Counted from the stretch's first letter, positions 43,789-53,011 are shown. The stretch: DNA of 64,000 nucleotides from Saccharopolyspora indica (GCF_027853965.1 NZ_JAQGLB010000008.1:62001-126000), one strand, 5' to 3'. The notes: generated by a model not told the origin, from the letters alone. Made by a program: numbers and translations.

Positions 43789-44283
43789 TCAGGACCGGGC
43801 CCGGCGCCTGTCCACCGCGCCGGGGAGCTCTTCGCGGAGGCGGTCCAGCTCGCCGCGCAGGTAGTCGCGGGTGGCCACCTCGCCGATCGCCAGGCGCAGC
43901 GCCGCCAGCTCGCGGGCCAGGAAGTCGGTGTCGGCCTTGGTCTGCTCGGCGCGCGCCCGGTCCTCCTCCAGGGAGATGCGGTCGCGGTCGTCCTGGCGGT
44001 TCTGCGCCAGCAGGATCAGCGGCGCGGCGTAGGACGCCTGGGTGGAGAAGGCCAGGTTGAGCAGGATGAACGGGTACGGGTCCCAGCGCAGTCCGACCGC
44101 GAACAGGTTCAGGCCGATCCAGGTGATCACGAAGAGCGTCATCCAGAACAGGAACGTGCCGGTGCCCAGGAACCGGGCGATGCGCTCGGAGAACCGGCCG
44201 AAGAACTCCCGGTCGAAGCTGATCGGCAGGCGGTGCTGCGGCCGGGGTTGGTCGAGTCGGCGGTGGGTCAGCAGCTCGGGCAT
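43789..44283 (-). CDS. DUF1003 membrane protein
   Basis: 164 residues. DUF1003 pattern: FGRFSERIARFLGTGTFLFWMTLFVITW, a second TM with PYPFILLNLAFSTQASYAAPLILLAQNRQ, then a cytoplasmic helix rich in Glu/Arg (DDRDRISLEEDRARAEQ). Its ATG shares one base with the stop of the MgtE-like gene. A conserved pairing in actinobacteria; function unknown. Confidence 0.9.
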   Translation of the reverse strand: MPELLTHRRLDQPRPQHRLPISFDREFFGRFSERIARFLGTGTFLFWMTLFVITWIGLNLFAVGLRWDPYPFILLNLAFSTQASYAAPLILLAQNRQDDRDRISLEEDRARAEQTKADTDFLARELAALRLAIGEVATRDYLRGELDRLREELPGAVDRRRARS

Positions 44284-45572
44284 CAGCGCGGCTCCCGGTT
44301 CGGCGGTGGGTTCGGTTCGGCGTCGGGCAGTCCGCTCTCCCGCCAGCCCTCCGGCAGCAGGTGGTCCAGCACGTCGTCGACGGTGACCGCGCCGATGAGG
44401 TGCTCCTCGTCGTCGAGCACCGGCCCGCACACCAGGTTGTAGGCGGCGAAGTAGCGGGTCACCTCGGTCAGCGGGGCCTGCGCGGACAAGCTGGCCAGGT
44501 CGGTGTCCAGCGCACCTGCGACCAATGTGGACGGTGGTTCGCGGAGCAGCCGCTGGATGTGCACGCAGCCCAGGTAGCGGCCGGTCGGGGTGGCCGACGG
44601 CGGGCGGCAGACGAAGACCAGGCTGGCCAGCGCCACCGGCAGGTCCGGGTTGCGCACCAGGGCGAGGGCCTCGGCGATGGTCGCGTCGGGTTCGACGACC
44701 ACCGGTTCCGGCGTCATCAGGCCGCCCGCGGTGTCGGAGGAGTAGCTCAGGAGCCGCTTGACCGGGGCGGACTCCTCCGGCGCCATCAGGCCGAGCAGCC
44801 GGTTCTTGTCCACTTCGGACAGTTCGGCCAGCAGGTCGGCGGCGTCGTCGGGGTTCATCGCCTCCAGCACGTCGGCGGCGCGCTCGTCGTCGAGGTGGCT
44901 CAGCAGGTCCTTCTGGTCCTCCTCCGGCAGCTCCTCCACGACGTCGGCGAGCCGTTCGTCGTCGAGCGCCTCGGCGACCTCGTAGCGGCGCTTGGACGGC
45001 AGGTCGTGCAGGGTGCTGGCCACGTCGACGGCGCGCATCGTGTCGAACACGGCCAGCAGCTGCTGGACGCCCTGCGGGCGGCCGGTGACCTCGGCGAACC
45101 CCAGACCGCTCACCTGGTCCCAGGCCAGCACCCGGGTCGGGCCCCAGCGGCCGAGCCTGCCGGTGCGCTCGCGGACCGCCAGCTTGGACAGCTGCCAGTC
45201 GCGGGTGCGGGTCTGCTCCATCGCGACGTCGACCAGCACGGCGGGCGTGCCCGCCGGGTCGACGCCGACCCGCGCGTCGAGGAGCTGGCCGAGCACCAGC
45301 AGTTCGTTGGGGCGCTGGTGGAACTTCCGCAGGTTCACCGATCCGGTGGCCAGCGTCACCGCGTTGGGCTCGATCCGGGTGACCCGCAGCATCGGCACGA
45401 AGATGCGGCGGCGGGTGGGCAGCTCGACGACCGCGCCGAGGACGCGCGGCGGCCGCCGCCCGATGCTCAGCCCGGCGACCACGTCGCGCACTCGACCGAT
45501 CGATTCGCCATCCGGCCCGAACACCGGGAGCCCGGCCATCCGGGCGGCGAAAACCCTGGTCGCGGCAACCAC
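44283..45572 (-). CDS. MgtE N-terminal/CBS protein with PRC-barrel, no channel domain
   Basis: 429 residues. A PRC-barrel-like domain (about 10-85), an MgtE intracellular N domain (about 180-290; repeats such as LPSKRRYEVAEALDDERLADVVEELPEEDQ) and a CBS pair (about 295-410). The five-TM Mg2+ channel is missing, so it cannot transport; it is probably a soluble magnesium or nucleotide sensor that acts on the DUF1003 partner. GTG 45572. Confidence 0.88.
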   Translation of the reverse strand: MVAATRVFAARMAGLPVFGPDGESIGRVRDVVAGLSIGRRPPRVLGAVVELPTRRRIFVPMLRVTRIEPNAVTLATGSVNLRKFHQRPNELLVLGQLLDARVGVDPAGTPAVLVDVAMEQTRTRDWQLSKLAVRERTGRLGRWGPTRVLAWDQVSGLGFAEVTGRPQGVQQLLAVFDTMRAVDVASTLHDLPSKRRYEVAEALDDERLADVVEELPEEDQKDLLSHLDDERAADVLEAMNPDDAADLLAELSEVDKNRLLGLMAPEESAPVKRLLSYSSDTAGGLMTPEPVVVEPDATIAEALALVRNPDLPVALASLVFVCRPPSATPTGRYLGCVHIQRLLREPPSTLVAGALDTDLASLSAQAPLTEVTRYFAAYNLVCGPVLDDEEHLIGAVTVDDVLDHLLPEGWRESGLPDAEPNPPPNREPR

Positions 45573-45697
45573 GCGATCAGGTTAGGCACTGATCGGTCGG
45601 CCCGCCGCCCGGACGATCCGGGTGACCTTCGGCACGCACTGCGCCGCCGCGCGGCGTGGTACGACAGCGGGGAGCTTTCGTCGTTGAGGAGGACAAC

Positions 45698-46654
45698 GTG
45701 GACGGTCGACGTGCTCGGCGCAGCTGCCTGGCGGTGCCCGGTTCCAGTGCGAAGATGATCGACAAGGCGCGCGGCCTCGCCGTCGACCAGTTCTTCCTGG
45801 ACCTCGAGGACGCGGTGGCGCCGCTGGCGAAGGCCGAGGCCAGGGACCGGATCGTCGGCGCGCTCAACGAGGGCGGCTGGGGCGGCAAGATCCGCTCGGT
45901 GCGGGTCAACGCGCTCGACACCGAGTGGACCTACCGCGACGTGGTGACCGTCGTGGAGGGCGCGGGTGCCGAGCTGGACACGATCGTCCTGCCCAAGGTC
46001 AGCAGCGCCGAGCACGTGCGCTGGCTGGACCTGACGCTGACCCAGATCGAGCGCGCGACCGGGCTGGAGGTCGGCCGGATCGGCATCGAGCCGCAGATCG
46101 AGGACGCCGCCGGTCTGGTCGAGGTGGACGCGATCGCCACCGCATCGCCGCGGGTGGCGGCGCTGGTGTACGGGCCGGCGGACTTCATGGCCTCGATCAA
46201 CATGCGCTCCCTGGTGGTGGGCCACCAGCCGCCGGGCTACGACGTCGGCGACGCCTACCACTACACGCTGATGCGCATCCTGATCGCGGCCCGCGCGGCC
46301 GGGGTGCAGGCCATCGACGGCCCGTACCTGCAGATCAAGGACGTGGAGGGGCTGCGGCGGGTCGGCGGCCGCACGGCGGCGCTGGGCTTCGACGGCAAGT
46401 GGGTCCTGCACCCGGCCCAGGTGGACGCGGTGAACGAGCTGTTCTCACCCCGCCAGGAGGACTACGACCACGCCGAGAACATCCTGGACGCCTACGAGTG
46501 GCACACCTCGGCGGCCGGTGGCGCGCGCGGCGCGGCGATGCTCGGCGACGAGATGATCGACGAGGCCTCCCGCAAGATGGCGCTGGTGATCGCGGGCAAG
46601 GGCCGGGCGGCCGGGATGACCCGAACGGACCGCTGGACGCCCCCGGAAGCATGA
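45698..46654 (+). CDS. HpcH/HpaI-CitE family CoA-ester lyase
   Basis: 318 residues, TIM barrel. Metal and CoA motifs: RSCLAVPGSSAKM, FFLDLEDAVAP and IEPQIEDAAGL. It resembles malyl/beta-methylmalyl-CoA lyases and CitE-like enzymes. No citrate-lyase partner genes are present. GTG 45698 with a GAGGAGG site. It is divergent from the MgtE-like gene. Confidence 0.88.
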   Translation: MDGRRARRSCLAVPGSSAKMIDKARGLAVDQFFLDLEDAVAPLAKAEARDRIVGALNEGGWGGKIRSVRVNALDTEWTYRDVVTVVEGAGAELDTIVLPKVSSAEHVRWLDLTLTQIERATGLEVGRIGIEPQIEDAAGLVEVDAIATASPRVAALVYGPADFMASINMRSLVVGHQPPGYDVGDAYHYTLMRILIAARAAGVQAIDGPYLQIKDVEGLRRVGGRTAALGFDGKWVLHPAQVDAVNELFSPRQEDYDHAENILDAYEWHTSAAGGARGAAMLGDEMIDEASRKMALVIAGKGRAAGMTRTDRWTPPEA

Positions 46655-46681
46655 CCGACCACCACTCGCCCTGAGGGCGGT

Positions 46682-46703
46682 GTCAATTTCGCGAGAAATT
46701 GAC
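46682..46703. repeat. AATTTCGCG palindrome, copy 2
   Basis: GTCAATTTC-GCGA-GAAATTGAC, just past the CitE-like stop. First of three copies within 145 bp. Confidence 0.8.
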
Positions 46704-46719
46704 GTTCACCCGGGTGACG

Positions 46720-46741
46720 GTCAATTTCGCGCGAAATTGAC
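46720..46741. repeat. AATTTCGCG palindrome, copy 3
   Basis: GTCAATTTC-GCGC-GAAATTGAC, preceded by TCACCCGGGTGA (46706-46717), the same two-palindrome module as at 34704-34739. Confidence 0.8.
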
Positions 46742-46802
46742 ACCATGCTGGAGCGGGCGGCGCGCTGACCAGGGATTGTCGGTGCCGTTCACCCGGTGGC
46801 TG

Positions 46803-46824
46803 GTCAATTTCGTACGAAATTGAC
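46803..46824. repeat. AATTTCGCG palindrome, copy 4
   Basis: GTCAATTTC-GTAC-GAAATTGAC, with a decayed TTCACCCGG upstream. The centre varies while the arms are exact, as in a selected or mobilised repeat. Confidence 0.8.
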
Positions 46825-46952
46825 ACGGGGTGGTCTGGGCCGCGGGTGGCGGGTTGGTCCACCGGGGTCGAGGTTGGGTGGCAATGGGGGCCAGAAGCGC
46901 CGTTCGGGGCCACCGGGCGGCGTTCTCGCGGTAGGTTTCGGGTGATCCGCAG

Positions 46953-49900
46953 GTGTCGACCGAGAGGGCGGATTCCGAGGTGTCCACCGCGGCTGGAGCG
47001 GAGAACGAGCAGGAACTGCGCCTGGCGCTGGCGATGCGCGGCGGTGCGAGCATGGCCGTGTGGATCGGCGGCGCCGTCGCCGAGATCAACCGGCTGCGCA
47101 CCGCGCTGGTCGACGCCGACGACGGGGCGCACCCGTGGGCCGCGCTGGCGGAGCTGTCCGGCTACGACTCGGTCGCCGTCGACGTGCTCGCCGGGGCCTC
47201 GGCCGGCGGGCTCAACGCCACGCTGCTGGCCACCACCCTCGTCTACGGGATGCCCTTCGACCGGATGCGCGAGATCTGGGTGCGGCTGGGCGATGTGGAG
47301 GCGATGTCCCGGCCGCTGCCGAAGTTCTGGCAGCCCAGCCCGCCGTCGCTGCTGGAGGGCGACGCCTACTTCCGCGCCGAACTGGTGAAGGTCATCACCG
47401 GCAACGTGCCCGCCGAGCCGGACCTGCCGAACAACCGCGCCGACCTGCTGCTCACCGCGACCCTGCTGGACCCGGTCCTGGAGCAGCGCCTCGACGGCCG
47501 CTCCGAGCCGATGCTGCAGGAGCGGCGCACCGCGTCGTTCTCGTTCCAGCACCGGGGGCGGGCGGGCGATCCGCTGTCCGACTTCGGCGCGGGCGAGCAG
47601 TTCGGCGCCACGGTGCTGCGGCTGGCGCACGCGGCCCGCGCCACCTCGGCGTTCCCGTTCGCCTTCGAACCCGCACAGGTGTTCTCCTCGCTGGGCGAGC
47701 CACCGGCGGGCGAGCCGAACATGGTCGGGCTGTTCTCCGAGACCACCCCAGATTCCGGTCGCGCGCCGTTCCGCGTGATCGACGGCGGCGTGCTGGACAA
47801 CATCCCGGTGTCGGCGGCGATCCGCGCGATCACCGAAGCCCCGGCGGACCGCCCCACGCAGCGGTGGCTGCTGTACCTGAACCCGGACCCCGTCGCCGCC
47901 CGCACGCAGCGCCGCGAGCCGGGGCACGCGGTGCCGGTCACGCTGACCGCGCTGCGCGCCCGCATGACCCAGGAATCGCTGCTGGCCGACCTCGACGCGC
48001 TGGCCGACCACAACCTCCTCGTGGAGCGAACCTCCTTGCGCCGCAAGGCCTTGTTCGCCCGGCTGCACGCCACGCCCGACGCGGAGCGGCTCGCGGTGCT
48101 GGCGAGCCAGGTCGCCGCCGTCGCTCCCGACCACGCCGTGGTGCGCTCGGAGCTCGACGCGCAGGCGGCGTACCGGTTGCTCACCGAGCCCGCGGGCAGC
48201 GAGGACGGGAAGCTGCTGCCGCCGGTGGTCGGTGATCCGCTCGCGGAGTGGTCGGCGCAGGCCCGGACGCAGCTCGCGCGACGCCTGTCGGACGGGCTCG
48301 GCCGCGACGCGACGACGCGCGTCTTCGACGACGCGCACAGCCTGCTCGCCGCGATCCAGGAGTGCCTCGGCTGGGCGTGGGACATCGAGCGGTGGTCGCC
48401 GGAGAGCCGGGAGATCGGGCGCTGCAAGTCGGTGCTCTACCGGTTGCGGACGTTCGCCGAGGTGCTGGAGGGCCACGCCGACCGGTACTGGATCAACGGC
48501 GCGAAGCTGGAGCCGATCGTCGAGACCGCCGAGCTCGACGAGTGGGTGCAGCGGGTGCTCCGCCGCCGGATCCGGTTGCAGCACGCGCTGCCCACGCCGA
48601 TCGCGCCGCTGCTCGGCGAGGTGCTGGGCGAGGCGGAGGAGGGCGCGGACTTCCAGCGGGTGCTGGCCGAGTTCGCCGCCGAGCTGCGGTCCATCGTGGA
48701 ATCCTCGGGCGGCGACGCGGTGCCGGACGCCAGCGGGATCGACGCGGTGGCGGAGGCGCGCAAGCTGCTGCACCGGGTGGCCGACCGGCTGGCCGCGCTG
48801 GCACCGCCGCGCGAGCGGTGCGATGAGCCCGAGCAGATCGGCTATTCGCTGCTGGAGCGCGGCGACCACCGGGACGAGGTGCTCCAGCAGCTCGTGGTGC
48901 TGACCGCGCCGCTGGACGTGGGCCGGGTGCCGGGCTCGCGGATCAACCTGCTGCGGGTGGTCAGCGACGAGCAGAGCCCGCTGCCGTTCGCGGCGCTGCG
49001 CCGCGGCGAGGGCGTGCCGCTGCGCATCGCGGACAAGATCCGCGGCCTGGACGTCGGCAACTTCGGCGCGTTCCTGTCCGCCAAGTGGCGGGCCAACGAC
49101 TGGATGTGGGGGCGGATGGACTCCGCTGCCGCGCTGGTCGGGCTGCTCACCGATCCGGCGCGGCTGGCGCGGCGGCACAGCGGTTCGGAGGAGCTGGGCG
49201 ACGCGCTGCAGGCGATCGTCAGCCGTCCGACGAAGGCCGAGCTCGGCGACCTGGACGAGGCGCAGGCCAAGCAGTGGCGCGGTTTCCTGGCCGAGGTGTG
49301 GGCGCGGCGCGCCGGTGAGGTGCGCGCCGAGCTCGACGCCCTGTTCGCCCGGCCCGACGACGAGCACCCGCTGACCGAGACCCGCGACCTGCTCACCGAG
49401 CGTCTGCAGTGGACGATCGCGGCGGAGGAGGTCCCGTACGTCGCGACGGTTGCTGCAGGTGCGGACCAGCGCGGCGGCGGCCGGCCGTCGACGCCGTCGC
49501 CCGCGCAGCTGTCGAGCGAGGTCGAGCGCTACGCCGTGGGCCGCCAGCGGTTCGCCGACCTGGGCGAGCGGCGCGCGCTGTCGCTGGCCACCCGCTTCGG
49601 GATGCTCGCCTACCGCGCTGCCCGCCCGTCCGGAGGCGGCGTGCTGCCGTGGCTCGGGCGACGGGCGATGACGCTGGTCAAGCCGCTGGCCATGGCCGTC
49701 GTCTACGCCTTGGCCGCGCCGCGGCGGGTGGCGCTGCTCGGCCTGTTCGCCGCCACCGCGGTGGCGTTCACCGGGATCGGCCAGCCGAACCTGCAGACGA
49801 TGGATCTCCCGGGCAGCTACTCCGAACTCCAGCGGTACGACGAGCCGCTCACCGCCCAGATGTCGACTGCGACGGCAGTCGCTCCCTACCAGGGCCATTG

Positions 49901-50432
49901 CCCGCTGGGTGGTGTGTGCCAGGGCGCCGGGGAGGACTTCGGCTGGTTCGCCTACACCCCGGTGCACGGGAACTGGACGGCGATCGCGGACTTCTCCGGA
50001 ACCTCCTTCGGCCCCGGTGTGCTGTTCGCGATGCTGCTGGTGGCGGTCTTCGCGGTGTGGACGGGCAGCCGGATCGGCCTCCGCTTCGGCCGCGGGCTCG
50101 CGCGCTGGCTTCCCGCGCTGGCCATCGCGGCGGTGCTGCTCGCCGTGGAGTACTGGCTGTTCAGCACCGGGTTCCGCCTCGGCCCGCTCGGACTGGCGCT
50201 GGCGGCGGTGCTGCTGACCTGGCCCGCGACGATCGCCTACCGGACCGGTGCCCGCATCGGCGCAGCGGCCCTGACGGCTCTGGTGTTCGGCGGAGTGCTG
50301 TGGCTGACCGAGCCGGACGCCTACAGCGGTGGCGGCTGGATCCTGTTCGCGACGGTGCTGGCGGCCTACGCACACATGCTCCTGCTGAGCACGGTCGACG
50401 TCCTCGCCCCGCGGCCGCGGAGCACTGCCTAA
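46953..50432 (+). CDS. Large patatin-like phospholipase with DUF3376 and C-terminal membrane helices
   Basis: 1,159 residues. Patatin domain (about 20-330) with the oxyanion stretch LAMRGGASMAVWIGG, nucleophile S83 in GASAGG and D277 in IDGGVLDN, a Ser-Asp dyad. A long helical DUF3376-like region (about 350-900) follows, and about five TM helices (905-1145) at the C-terminus. GTG 46953 is the longest sensible start; GTG 46980 is an alternative. It probably deacylates membrane lipids from the cytoplasmic side. It converges on the spermidine-synthase-like gene with a 4-nt overlap. Confidence 0.88.
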   Translation: MSTERADSEVSTAAGAENEQELRLALAMRGGASMAVWIGGAVAEINRLRTALVDADDGAHPWAALAELSGYDSVAVDVLAGASAGGLNATLLATTLVYGMPFDRMREIWVRLGDVEAMSRPLPKFWQPSPPSLLEGDAYFRAELVKVITGNVPAEPDLPNNRADLLLTATLLDPVLEQRLDGRSEPMLQERRTASFSFQHRGRAGDPLSDFGAGEQFGATVLRLAHAARATSAFPFAFEPAQVFSSLGEPPAGEPNMVGLFSETTPDSGRAPFRVIDGGVLDNIPVSAAIRAITEAPADRPTQRWLLYLNPDPVAARTQRREPGHAVPVTLTALRARMTQESLLADLDALADHNLLVERTSLRRKALFARLHATPDAERLAVLASQVAAVAPDHAVVRSELDAQAAYRLLTEPAGSEDGKLLPPVVGDPLAEWSAQARTQLARRLSDGLGRDATTRVFDDAHSLLAAIQECLGWAWDIERWSPESREIGRCKSVLYRLRTFAEVLEGHADRYWINGAKLEPIVETAELDEWVQRVLRRRIRLQHALPTPIAPLLGEVLGEAEEGADFQRVLAEFAAELRSIVESSGGDAVPDASGIDAVAEARKLLHRVADRLAALAPPRERCDEPEQIGYSLLERGDHRDEVLQQLVVLTAPLDVGRVPGSRINLLRVVSDEQSPLPFAALRRGEGVPLRIADKIRGLDVGNFGAFLSAKWRANDWMWGRMDSAAALVGLLTDPARLARRHSGSEELGDALQAIVSRPTKAELGDLDEAQAKQWRGFLAEVWARRAGEVRAELDALFARPDDEHPLTETRDLLTERLQWTIAAEEVPYVATVAAGADQRGGGRPSTPSPAQLSSEVERYAVGRQRFADLGERRALSLATRFGMLAYRAARPSGGGVLPWLGRRAMTLVKPLAMAVVYALAAPRRVALLGLFAATAVAFTGIGQPNLQTMDLPGSYSELQRYDEPLTAQMSTATAVAPYQGHCPLGGVCQGAGEDFGWFAYTPVHGNWTAIADFSGTSFGPGVLFAMLLVAVFAVWTGSRIGLRFGRGLARWLPALAIAAVLLAVEYWLFSTGFRLGPLGLALAAVLLTWPATIAYRTGARIGAAALTALVFGGVLWLTEPDAYSGGGWILFATVLAAYAHMLLLSTVDVLAPRPRSTA

Positions 50433-51271
50433 GCCTTGCGGACGGGCGGCACCGGGGCCGTGTGCGGGGACGCTTCGGTGAGCGGGGCGGCCGTTCCGGC
50501 GACGGCGGCCAGCTGCGGCGAGGTCAGGCAGGACATCCGGTTCGCCGCCGCGGCACCCCACTCGTCGAGCCCCGCTTTCGGCAGTTCGCGGGTGGACGCC
50601 ACGACCACGATGTTGCCCGCGCGGTGGCGCAGCAGGACGGCGGGCTCGGCGAGCACCAGGACGTGCGGGAACACCTCGCCGACGGCGGCGATCGCGCGCA
50701 GCGCGAACTCCAGCTCGCCACCGTCCCAGAAGTTCGCCGCGCACAGGCCGCCGGGCCGCAGCACGCGCGCGATGTCGCTCAGGAACTCGACGGTGGCCAG
50801 CTCGGTGGCCACGCTGCCGGCGCGGAAGACGTCGAGCACCACCAGATCGGTGCTCCCGTCCGGCGCTTCCCGGATGCCCGCGCGCCCGTCCTGCACGCGG
50901 ACCTCCAGCCCCGGCACCTCGTCCAGCGCGAGGTGCTCGCGCACCAGTTCCACGAGCGGTTCGTCGAGCTCGAACGCGGTCTGCCCGGAACCCGGCCGGG
51001 TCGCGGCGACGTAGCGGGGCAGCGTGCACCCGGCGCCGCCGAGGTAGGTGGCCGACACGGCGGTCCCCGGCGGCCAGTGCCGGTCGACGGCCTGCGCGAT
51101 CCAGGCGACGTACGGGAACTTCAGGTAGGTCGGATCGGCGAGGTCGACGAAGGACTGGGAGACGCCGTCGACGGCCACGGTCCAGCCGGCCGCCCGGTGC
51201 GGATCGGGGATCAGCTCGGCCTCGCCGAACCAGACCGCCCGTTCGACGCGGACCCGCTCCACGGCACTCAC
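50429..51271 (-). CDS. Spermidine-synthase-like methyltransferase-fold protein
   Basis: 280 residues. SpeE-like Rossmann core with ATYLGGAGCTLPRY (motif I), QTAFELDEPLVELVREH (motif II) and TDLVVLDVFRAG. The N-terminal beta domain is short. The decarboxy-SAM-binding Asp residues are only partly kept, so activity may be a methyl transfer rather than aminopropyl transfer. GTG 51271 or GTG 51262. Confidence 0.8.
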   Translation of the reverse strand: MSAVERVRVERAVWFGEAELIPDPHRAAGWTVAVDGVSQSFVDLADPTYLKFPYVAWIAQAVDRHWPPGTAVSATYLGGAGCTLPRYVAATRPGSGQTAFELDEPLVELVREHLALDEVPGLEVRVQDGRAGIREAPDGSTDLVVLDVFRAGSVATELATVEFLSDIARVLRPGGLCAANFWDGGELEFALRAIAAVGEVFPHVLVLAEPAVLLRHRAGNIVVVASTRELPKAGLDEWGAAAANRMSCLTSPQLAAVAGTAAPLTEASPHTAPVPPVRKA

Positions 51272-51309
51272 CCCCGCCCAGAACCCTAGCCAAGCGAGCC
51301 AGGGCCTTG

Positions 51310-51329
51310 CGCTCAACCCGAGTTGAGCG
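51310..51329. promoter_or_regulatory. Palindromic operator upstream of DHA2 pump
   Basis: CGCTCAAC-CCGA-GTTGAGCG, perfect 8-bp arms. The GCTCAACC half is repeated twice more nearby (51391 and 51423). Confidence 0.5.
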
Positions 51330-51390
51330 GACAGGCTACGGCCGGAATGCGCACCGGCGGGCAAAGCCTGTCGCGCGTTGCCCCGGCGTC

Positions 51391-51443
51391 AACCGCAGTC
51401 CAGCTCGACCGGAATGTTGCCCAACCGCAGTCCTGCTCAACCG
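51391..51443. promoter_or_regulatory. Tandem 21-bp direct repeats upstream of DHA2 pump
   Basis: AACCGCAGTCC(A/T)GCTC(G/A)ACCG at 51391-51411 and 51423-51443, start-to-start 32 bp (three helical turns), 19/21 identical. The second copy ends 18 nt before the start codon. Probably repressor sites. Confidence 0.45.
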
Positions 51444-51460
51444 CACCTCAGGGGACCGTG

Positions 51461-53011
51461 ATGCAACCCAGCCACAAGAAACCGCCAAACGCGAGCTCAC
51501 TCCCCAACGCGACCACCACTGTGAATCGCGGAGCGGCGGGACCGGAGGCGGTACTGCTGCTGGCGCTGGCCTGCGCGGGTTCGTTCGTGGTGATCCTCGA
51601 TGCCACGATCGTCTCCGTCGCGCTGCCCGCAATCCGCGTCGAGCTGGGGTTCACCGACACGACGCTGCCGTGGGTGGTCAACGCCTACACCCTCGCGTTC
51701 GCGGGGTGCCTGCTGCTCGGCGGGCGGTTGTCGGACGTGTACGGCCAGCGTCGCATGTTCGTGCTCGGCATGGGGCTGTTCACCCTGGCCAGGACGGTGG
51801 GCGGGCTGGTCTCCTCGGCCGAGCTGCTGCTGGCCGCGCGGGCCGTGCAGGGCATCGGCGGAGCGCTGCTGATGCCGGTCACGCTCTCGCTGCTGACCAC
51901 GACGTTCACCGAGCCCGCGCAGCGCGCGCGGATGCTGGGCACCTGGAGCGCGGTGGGCGCGGCCGGAGCGGCGGCCGGGCCGGTGATCGGCGGTCTGCTG
52001 ACCGAGTGGGCGGGCTGGCGGTGGGTGTTCTTCATCAGCGTGCCGATCGGGGTGCTGGCCGTCGTGGTCGCGCGGGCGGTCCTGCCGCCGCGCTCGGACG
52101 ACGTGCCGCGGCCGCGGCTGGACGCGCTGGGCGCCGTGCTGGTCACCGCGGGCCTGGTCGGCATCGTGTACGCGGTGATGCACGCGGCCGAAGCGGACGC
52201 ATCGGTGTGGTCGTCGCTGCTGGCGGGCGTGGTGCTGCTGGGAGTCTTCCTGGTGCACCAGGCCCGGTGGTCGCGGGAGCCGCTGGTGCCGCTGGGCATC
52301 TTCCGGCTGCGGTCGGTCAGCAGCGGCAACGTCGTGATGTTGTTGCTGGGACTGGGTTTCTTCGCCAGCCCGATCCTGCTGTCGCTGTACCTGCAGGACG
52401 TGCACGGCTATTCGCCGCTGCACGCCGGGCTCGGCTACCTGCCGATCGGGGTGGCGCAGTTCGCCGGAGCGCAGTTCGCCGGACCGCTGTCGGTGCGGCT
52501 GGGCGTGCGCCGCGCGGCGGTGCTGTCCTGCCTGCTCGGTGCGGCGGGCCTCGCGGGCGTCGCGTTGCTCATCGGGGTGCACGCCTCCTACGTGACCTCG
52601 GTGATGCTGCCCGGCCTGGTCTTCGGGTTCGGCACCACCGCGGCGTTCACCCCGATCACGGTGGGCGCGACCAGCGGCGTCCCGCCGCACCAGAACGGTT
52701 TGGCCGCCGGACTGCTGAACACCGTCCGCCAGACCAGCGGCGCGATCGGGCTCGCCGTGCTGAGCGTGCTGTCGGCGGCGGTGGCCGCGTCGTGGCGGGC
52801 GGCGCACTTCGGCGACGACCTCAACGCGCTGGCGCACGGCTACACCGCCGCTTTCGCCGCATCGGCGGCGTGCCTCGCGATCGCGGGGATCATCGCCGCC
52901 GTGGCGATGCCCGGCGCTCAGCGGGGCGCGGGGATCTCGGTCTCGGCGCGGAATCCCGGGCAGCGCTCGGGAATGCCGCGCGAGCGGCAGCCGAGCAGGC
53001 GGTCCAGGTAG
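51461..53011 (+). CDS. DHA2-family (14-TM) MFS drug efflux transporter
   Basis: 516 residues. It has SFVVILDATIVSVALPAI (TM1 motif D1), GRLSDVYGQRRMFVLGM (motif A) and the antiporter motif C region AVGAAGAAAGPVIGGLLTE. ATG 51461 with AGGGGA 5 nt upstream. The last 24 residues (SVSARNPGQRSGMPRERQ...) form a basic tail antisense to the merR-type gene (94-nt overlap). Likely multidrug or antibiotic efflux. Confidence 0.9.
   Translation: MQPSHKKPPNASSLPNATTTVNRGAAGPEAVLLLALACAGSFVVILDATIVSVALPAIRVELGFTDTTLPWVVNAYTLAFAGCLLLGGRLSDVYGQRRMFVLGMGLFTLARTVGGLVSSAELLLAARAVQGIGGALLMPVTLSLLTTTFTEPAQRARMLGTWSAVGAAGAAAGPVIGGLLTEWAGWRWVFFISVPIGVLAVVVARAVLPPRSDDVPRPRLDALGAVLVTAGLVGIVYAVMHAAEADASVWSSLLAGVVLLGVFLVHQARWSREPLVPLGIFRLRSVSSGNVVMLLLGLGFFASPILLSLYLQDVHGYSPLHAGLGYLPIGVAQFAGAQFAGPLSVRLGVRRAAVLSCLLGAAGLAGVALLIGVHASYVTSVMLPGLVFGFGTTAAFTPITVGATSGVPPHQNGLAAGLLNTVRQTSGAIGLAVLSVLSAAVAASWRAAHFGDDLNALAHGYTAAFAASAACLAIAGIIAAVAMPGAQRGAGISVSARNPGQRSGMPRERQPSRRSR

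Noticed and set aside
46683-51293. Very long open frame antisense to the patatin gene
   Set aside because: Low-complexity Arg/Gly/Ala/Pro translation with no domain; a by-product of high GC at third codon positions in the real gene.
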